A DNA stretch of 64,000 nucleotides from positions 11,221 through 75,220 of the forward strand of contig CAZUHP010000012.1 in assembly GCA_964620595.1 (NCBI GenBank), in the 5' to 3' direction. This document shows, piece by piece, positions 58,872 through 64,000 of the stretch (the first letter of the stretch is position 1; the number at the start of each line of letters is the position of its first letter). The stretch comes from Desulfocarbo sp964620595. GTDB taxonomy: Bacteria > Desulfobacterota > Desulfarculia > Desulfarculales > Desulfarculaceae. Under the pieces are notes generated by a model. That model was not told the origin of the DNA. It saw only the letters and a program-made list of their open reading frames with translations, and did not search any database. A program made the position numbers and the translations under genes.

Positions 58872-60062
58872 ATGAGAGCCTGTTTCATATCCATGGTCTG
58901 GCTGGCGGGAGCCCTGTGGCTCGTGGGTGGCTGCGCCTCCAGCCCGCCTTCGGCCCCCGGGCCCGAGGCCAAGAGCGCTGCGCCCCGGCCGGGCCAGGTG
59001 CTGGCCTGGGACCGGCCCACCCCCCTGGACCATGAGGAGCTGGCCCGGGTGTTGGCCGGGGCCCAGGTGGTGATAGTGGGCGAAACCCACGACCATCCCG
59101 GCCACCACGCGGCCCAGCTCAAGATATTGAAACTAATGGCCCGCGAGAAAGGACCCCTGGTGGTGGGAGTGGAGTGGCTGGACCACGGGGCCCAGCCCGC
59201 TTGCGACGCGCTCAGCGCCGGCACCATCAGCGTGGACGAGTTCGCCAAGCGGGCGGATTGGAAGCGCCGCTGGGGCTATCCCCTGGCCCTGTACCGGCCC
59301 ATCCTGGAGCTAGTGCGCCGGCGCCGCCTCAAGCTGGTGGCTCTCAACGCCCCCCTGGAGGTGGTGCGCAAGGTAGCCCGCCAGGGCCTCGAGGCCCTGA
59401 CCCCGGCCGAACGCGCCCGGTTGGCCCCCTCCCTGGACCTGGAGGACCCGGAATACGAAAAGCTGGTGGCCCGCCAGTTCCAGGGGCATGGCGCGGAGGG
59501 CCGGCAGGCCCAACAGAACTTCCTGGCCGCCCAGATCGCCCGGGACGAAACCATGGCCCACCACCTGGCCCAGGCCCTGGCCCCCTGGCCCGACGGCGGC
59601 AAAAAGGCGGTGGTGCTGGCCGGTTCGGCCCATCTGGCCCACGGCCGCGGCCTGCCCCCGCGCATCGCGAGGCGGCTGCCCGGCGTAAAACTAATTACGT
59701 TTTTGCCGGTTTCGGCCGATAACCTTACAGAGGCGCGGCCAAGCCCCCACCAGAGCCGGGGCCCGGCCGACTATCTGATGGTGACCCCACCCGCCCCACC
59801 CCGCCCTCCCCGCCTGGGCATACTGGTCCGGCCGGTGGCAGGGGGGCTCTTGGTGGAGGGGGTGTGGCCCCAGGGAGCGGCCGGCAAGGCTGGTATGAAA
59901 AAAGGAGACATCCTGGTATCGGTGGACGGCGGACCCATAAAGACAGCCAAGGACATCCACAACCTCATAAAGGCTGCCCCCTATGCGCCCCACCGTTACC
60001 TGGTGCGTAGAAGCGGTAAAGAATTGGTGCTGAGCATAACCTTGGCCGACCCGAGTAAGTAG
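58872..60062 (+). CDS. ChaN-family (DUF399) lipoprotein with C-terminal PDZ domain
   Basis: 396 residues. A lipoprotein signal ends at LVGGC (Cys21). The ChaN domain covers about 45-275: VIVGETHDHPGHHAAQL and VLAGSAHLAHGRGLP carry the His residues used for heme/iron binding in ChaN proteins. A PDZ module follows (GKAGMKKGDILVSVDG). Fused ChaN-PDZ proteins occur in deltaproteobacteria; function may be iron/heme handling or envelope proteolysis regulation. TTG 58860 is an alternative start. motA starts 25 nt later. Confidence 0.85.
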   Translation: MRACFISMVWLAGALWLVGGCASSPPSAPGPEAKSAAPRPGQVLAWDRPTPLDHEELARVLAGAQVVIVGETHDHPGHHAAQLKILKLMAREKGPLVVGVEWLDHGAQPACDALSAGTISVDEFAKRADWKRRWGYPLALYRPILELVRRRRLKLVALNAPLEVVRKVARQGLEALTPAERARLAPSLDLEDPEYEKLVARQFQGHGAEGRQAQQNFLAAQIARDETMAHHLAQALAPWPDGGKKAVVLAGSAHLAHGRGLPPRIARRLPGVKLITFLPVSADNLTEARPSPHQSRGPADYLMVTPPAPPRPPRLGILVRPVAGGLLVEGVWPQGAAGKAGMKKGDILVSVDGGPIKTAKDIHNLIKAAPYAPHRYLVRRSGKELVLSITLADPSK

Positions 60063-60087
60063 GCCCCGGCACCTGCGGGAGTGACTC

Positions 60088-60879
60088 ATGGACATAGCAA
60101 CCATACTGGGAATATTCTCCGGCCTGGCCCTGATCTTCGGCGCCATCTTCAGCGGCGGAAGTATTCAGACCTTCATCAGCATCCCCAGCGTGATGATCGT
60201 GGTGGGCGGCACCCTGGCCGCCACCCTGATCACCTTCCCGCTCACCGAGGTGTTCCACGCCTTCCAGGCCGCCAAGCAGGTATTCGCCCAGAAGAAAGTG
60301 GACCCCAACGAGATGGTGCGCCTCATCATCAACGTGGCCAACCTCTCCCGGCGCCAGGGGCTGGTGGCGCTCAGCAAGGTGCGCACCGACAACGCGGTGT
60401 TCAAAAAAGCCCTGAACCTGATCGCCGACGGCGCGCCCGAGGAGCTGATCCGCCAGACCCTGCGCATCGAGATCGAGGCCATGCGCCAGCGCCACGGGGT
60501 GGCCCAGGACGTGTTCCGCAAGATGGGCAACTACGCCCCGGCTTTCGGCATGCTGGGCACGCTCATCGGCCTGGTGCAGATGCTGGGCACCCTGGACGAT
60601 CCCAAGACCATCGGGCCGGCCATGTCCGTGGCCCTGATCACCACTTTCTACGGATCGTTCATGTCCTCGCTCTTCTTCCTGCCCGTGGCCGGCAAGCTCA
60701 AGAGCCGCACGACGCTGGAGATAATCAACCTGGAGATAATCTTCGAAGGCGCCCTGAGCATCCTGGAGAACAACAACCCCCTGCTGATCTACGAGCAGCT
60801 CAGCTCCTTCATCCCGCCCAAGATCAGGGAGGCCTACCAGCCCGTGAAGTTGCCGCAGCAACAGGAACAAAGAGGGTGA
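60088..60879 (+). CDS. motA: Flagellar motor stator protein MotA
   Basis: 263 residues, PomA/MotA type. Four membrane helices; PSVMIVVGGTLAATLITFP and the conserved NYAPAFGMLGTLIGLVQML (shown partly as GNYAPAFGMLGTLIGL), with the cytoplasmic Arg/Glu-rich loop between. With MotB it forms the ion channel that drives rotation. GGGAG precedes ATG 60088. Its partner lies 4 nt downstream. Confidence 0.95.
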   Translation: MDIATILGIFSGLALIFGAIFSGGSIQTFISIPSVMIVVGGTLAATLITFPLTEVFHAFQAAKQVFAQKKVDPNEMVRLIINVANLSRRQGLVALSKVRTDNAVFKKALNLIADGAPEELIRQTLRIEIEAMRQRHGVAQDVFRKMGNYAPAFGMLGTLIGLVQMLGTLDDPKTIGPAMSVALITTFYGSFMSSLFFLPVAGKLKSRTTLEIINLEIIFEGALSILENNNPLLIYEQLSSFIPPKIREAYQPVKLPQQQEQRG

Positions 60880-60883
60880 GCCC

Positions 60884-61603
60884 ATGGCGGAGGAGAATCG
60901 CAACATAGGCGCCGCAGATACGAGCGACGACGAGCGGGGGGAGTGGCTCGTCACCTACGCGGACATGGTGACCCTGCTGCTCACCTTCTTCGTCATGCTG
61001 GTGGCCATCAGCTCGGTGGACACCGAACGTTTCGAAAAGATCATGTACTCCATCCAGTACACCCTGGGCGCGGGCGTGGCCCCGGGGGGCCGGGTGGGGC
61101 GCATCGACACCCACGACGTGCTCCAGCGCAACCTATCCAGGCCCACTGGCTCTGAGAACGAGCCCCTCTTGGCGGACATCCGGGAAACCATCAAGCAAAA
61201 GGACCTGCAAGACTCGGTGCAGGTGGTGCAACGAGGCAACAAGGTCATCATCCGGGTGAAGGGCCAGGTGCTCTTTCCCACCGCCTCCGCCCGCTTCGAT
61301 CCCCGGGCCAAGAAGGTGCTCGACGAACTGGCCCGCATAGTGAAGGAGCATCCCGAGTACCGCCTGGACGTGGGCGGCCACACCGACCCCCGCCCCATCC
61401 GCACCGCCAAGTTCGACAGCAACTGGGAACTCAGTGCCCTGCGGGCCACGGCGGTGTTGCGCTACCTAGTGGACAAAGGCGTGAATCCCCGCCGCATGAC
61501 GGCCACCGGTTATGCGGACACCGACCCCATTGTGCCCAACACCAGCCTGGAAAACATGGCCAAAAACAGGAGGGTGGAGTTTGTTCTGGAAAAAGAAAGA
61601 TAA
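60884..61603 (+). CDS. motB: Flagellar motor stator protein MotB (OmpA family)
   Basis: 239 residues. The single membrane helix holds the proton/sodium-carrying Asp27 (WLVTYADMVTLLLTFF). A plug/linker follows, then a C-terminal OmpA-like peptidoglycan-binding domain (VLFPTASARFDPRAKKVL, VGGHTDPRPI). The 3' end overlaps the PilZ gene by 23 nt. Confidence 0.95.
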   Translation: MAEENRNIGAADTSDDERGEWLVTYADMVTLLLTFFVMLVAISSVDTERFEKIMYSIQYTLGAGVAPGGRVGRIDTHDVLQRNLSRPTGSENEPLLADIRETIKQKDLQDSVQVVQRGNKVIIRVKGQVLFPTASARFDPRAKKVLDELARIVKEHPEYRLDVGGHTDPRPIRTAKFDSNWELSALRATAVLRYLVDKGVNPRRMTATGYADTDPIVPNTSLENMAKNRRVEFVLEKER

Positions 61604-62003
61604 AAACTCGAACCTGCCTTTCCGCCTGGAGTACGATGAGGACCGCAGGACTTTCTACCGGGTGCAGCCCAAGAAAGACGAACCCCTGTTCCTCCACACC
61701 CGCGGCAAGCGCTATCCGGTCCTGGACGTGAGCGCCGGGGGAGTGGCCTTCAAGGGCGCTGGCTTCGACCTGGGCGAGCGGATTTCCGCGGTGCTCATGA
61801 TGCCCCCCGGCCAAGACCCCATCCCCATGGTGCTCAAGGTGGTCAAGGTGGTGCCGGGCAAGGAGATCGCCGGCGAGTTCCAGAAGATAAAGGACCGCGA
61901 CCGGGAACGGGTGCATCTGTATGTGCTCAAGCGCCAGAAACAGGAACTCGAGAAAAGGCGCAAGGAAAAGCTTCTGGAGGCCAAGGAGGAGCCGCCCCAC
62001 TAG
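61581..62003 (+). CDS. PilZ-domain protein
   Basis: 140 residues. PilZ c-di-GMP-binding motifs RRTFYRV (RxxxR) and DVSAGGVAF (DxSxxG) are both present. A Lys/Glu-rich tail ends the protein. TTG 61581 is set by AGGAGGG six bases upstream and lies inside motB, so translation is coupled. Like YcgR, it probably brakes or alters the stator in response to c-di-GMP, which is inference from context. Confidence 0.85.
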   Translation: MFWKKKDKNSNLPFRLEYDEDRRTFYRVQPKKDEPLFLHTRGKRYPVLDVSAGGVAFKGAGFDLGERISAVLMMPPGQDPIPMVLKVVKVVPGKEIAGEFQKIKDRDRERVHLYVLKRQKQELEKRRKEKLLEAKEEPPH

Positions 62004-62030
62004 AAGCGGACGCCCGGGCGGCCGGATGGT

Positions 62031-62059
62031 TTGCCTGGGCAGCGGGCATTAACTATAGT
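62031..62059 (+). promoter_or_regulatory. Sigma-70 promoter of the STAS-CheY-CheA unit
   Basis: TTGCCT (62031-62036), a 17-bp spacer and TATAGT (62054-62059). The -10 is embedded in the perfect palindrome AACTATAGTT (62051-62060), which might bind a regulator. About 90 nt before the STAS gene. Confidence 0.65.
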
Positions 62060-62155
62060 TGTAGAAAGAGGGGGGTCGTTCATGCGCCTGGCGGCGCCCC
62101 CGGCCGAACCAACCCTTGAGCGCACCGTCACCCCAAGCAGCGGAGGAGGCTCAAA

Positions 62156-62467
62156 ATGGAGTTGACCATCACCCCGCGTGACGAACAGGTGTATATCACC
62201 GTGGTCGGAAGCATTGACGAACGGGGCGCCGAGGACCTCAAACGCCGCTTCCTGGAGCTGGATGTCTCCTCGGTCAAGGAAGTGATATTCGATTTCAGTG
62301 GAGTCACCTTCATCGGCAGCGCGGGCATCGGCAAGCTGCTTCTGTTCTACAAGAACCTGGCCGCCCAGGGGGGCAGGATCACCATCAAGAACATGGGCAA
62401 GGACATCTACACCATGTTCAAGGTGGTCAAGCTGGACAAGATCTTCAACATCTCCATGGATGATTAG
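62156..62467 (+). CDS. STAS-domain anti-sigma-factor-antagonist-like protein
   Basis: 103 residues, SpoIIAA-like. The phosphorylatable Ser is Ser55 in FIGSAGIGKLLLFYKNL. GAGGAGG precedes ATG 62156. In such clusters STAS proteins act in partner-switching with a kinase/phosphatase; no RsbW-type kinase is seen in the window. Confidence 0.88.
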   Translation: MELTITPRDEQVYITVVGSIDERGAEDLKRRFLELDVSSVKEVIFDFSGVTFIGSAGIGKLLLFYKNLAAQGGRITIKNMGKDIYTMFKVVKLDKIFNISMDD

Positions 62468-62771
62468 CCGGACGGCCATGCTGAGCTGCACCCTGGAGGG
62501 GAACCAGTTGATCCTGGAGGGCGAGCTGCGGGTCGCCTTCGTGGATTCCCTTTGGGAGTGCCTGAAAAAAGCACAGCCTCAGAACCAGGAGCTGGAAGTA
62601 GACCTGGCCAAGGTGGCGACGGCGGACGTAGCCGGCCTGCAAATGCTCCTGGCCTTTTTGCGCAGCCGAAAAAGCAGCGGCGCCACCAGGCTCAAGGCAG
62701 CGCCGCCGACCCTGCTGAGGGCCTTGGAGCTGACCGGCCTGTGGGAGCACTTCGCGCCCTACCTGGACTGA
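62460..62771 (+). CDS. Second STAS-domain protein, without phospho-acceptor Ser
   Basis: 103 residues from ATG 62460, overlapping the first STAS gene by 8 nt (ATG 62478 also possible). The core reads KVATADVAGLQMLLAFL, with Val-Ala in place of the usual Ser-Ser before Gly-Leu, so it probably is not phosphorylated, like MlaB-type STAS proteins. Placement just before cheY/cheA-like genes suggests a role as scaffold or partner in this sensory unit. Confidence 0.8.
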   Translation: MISRTAMLSCTLEGNQLILEGELRVAFVDSLWECLKKAQPQNQELEVDLAKVATADVAGLQMLLAFLRSRKSSGATRLKAAPPTLLRALELTGLWEHFAPYLD

Positions 62772-62799
62772 CCGGCCGCAACCTGACTCGGGAGCGGGC

Positions 62800-63186
62800 A
62801 TGAGCAAGGTTATTCTGGTGGTGGACGACTCGGCCACCCTGCGTATGTCGGTGGAGATGACCCTCGAACCGGCGGGTTTCGAGGTGGTCCACGCCTGCAA
62901 CGGCCAGGAAGGGCTGGACCGGCTCAAGGAGATGGAAGAACAGGACACCATGCCGGCCATGGCCATAGTGGACATCAACATGCCCGTCATGGACGGCATC
63001 ACCTTCATAAGGGAGGTGAAAAAGACCTCCTTCCGCTACCTGCCCCTGTTGGTGCTCACCACCGAGCAGGCGGAGGACAAGAAGCAGGAAGGCAAAAAGG
63101 CCGGTGCCTCTGGCTGGCTGGTCAAGCCCTTCAAGCCGGAAACCTTGCTGGCCGTGGTCCGCAAGTTCACCCGAACCCTATCCTGA
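62800..63186 (+). CDS. CheY-like response regulator
   Basis: 128 residues, stand-alone receiver. Acidic pair D9/D10, phospho-acceptor Asp58 (AIVDINMPVMDG), Thr in VLTTEQ and Lys in VKPFKPE are intact. It resembles the CheY class found beside CheA and STAS genes. Ribosome site CGGGAGCGG; cheA follows after 9 nt. Confidence 0.92.
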   Translation: MSKVILVVDDSATLRMSVEMTLEPAGFEVVHACNGQEGLDRLKEMEEQDTMPAMAIVDINMPVMDGITFIREVKKTSFRYLPLLVLTTEQAEDKKQEGKKAGASGWLVKPFKPETLLAVVRKFTRTLS

Positions 63187-63195
63187 CAGGCCGCC

Positions 63196-64000
<805 letters not shown>

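Overview
The window is 64 kb of very GC-rich, densely coded bacterial chromosome. The gene content fits a free-living, probably anaerobic Gram-negative bacterium of the Desulfobacterota / former Deltaproteobacteria type. This rests on several thiolases and an acyl-CoA ligase, a 2-hydroxyacyl-CoA dehydratase-like Fe-S protein, sigma-54 regulation, a complete Tad/Flp pilus locus, a MotAB motor and outer-membrane lipoproteins. The taxonomic placement is inference. I see no tRNA, rRNA, CRISPR array, phage or insertion sequence; this is core chromosome apart from a family of G-rich repeats.

Layout. 1-7.1 kb (minus strand): a lipid/fatty-acid activation block with a thiolase-like gene (cut by the window edge), an AMP-dependent acyl-CoA ligase, a TetR regulator, two acetyl-CoA acetyltransferases and a WYL-type regulator. 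7.2-15.4 kb (plus): UPF0280 protein, phosphodiesterase, HIT protein, LapA/LapB-like pair, mutS and an AMIN-type amidase. 15.4-20.0 kb (minus): a hypothetical, a triple-GAF histidine kinase, and glgA overlapping that kinase. 20.2-22.1 kb: a PAS histidine kinase and a single-domain response regulator. 22.1-24.6 kb: an NtrC-type sigma-54 activator between two noncoding stretches, each carrying a good -24/-12 promoter. 24.6-34.7 kb: the Tad locus flp-tadV-tadE-cpaB-cpaC-tadG-cpaE-cpaF-tadB-tadC-tadD. 34.7-41 kb: macro-domain protein, MltA, HgdB-like protein and a fused MrfA-MrfB helicase/nuclease. 41-44.6 kb: pyrB-pyrC with an attenuator-like leader, plus two small accessory genes. 44.6-54.9 kb: K+ channel, recG, purM, DUF523, ispG, proS, rel/spoT and rpmB. 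55.2-60.1 kb: infA, a hypothetical, gamma-carbonic anhydrase, M23 peptidase and ChaN-PDZ lipoprotein. 60.1-64 kb: motA, motB, a PilZ protein, two STAS proteins, a CheY-like protein and the start of cheA.

Two themes stand out. First, the Tad pilus locus looks controlled by the adjacent sigma-54 activator. Its receiver domain has Glu where the phospho-acceptor Asp is expected, and a Gly-rich repeat tract right after it. A second sigma-54 promoter points leftward from the same intergenic region into what may be a small terminator-ended RNA. Second, a short tandem repeat (runs of about six G separated by 3-6 nt such as CGAC, CGTGAC or CGCA) occurs at about ten places. It lies between genes and, with codon-compatible 9- or 12-nt periods, inside three genes (the WYL regulator, the sigma-54 activator and recG). 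In all six cases with one defined transcript direction the G-rich strand is the RNA-sense strand. The window ends in a run of 49 C inside cheA, which may be the extreme of the same process or an assembly artefact.

Start codons were chosen by Shine-Dalgarno spacing, overlap with upstream stops and family length. Functions rest on motifs read by eye, without database searches.
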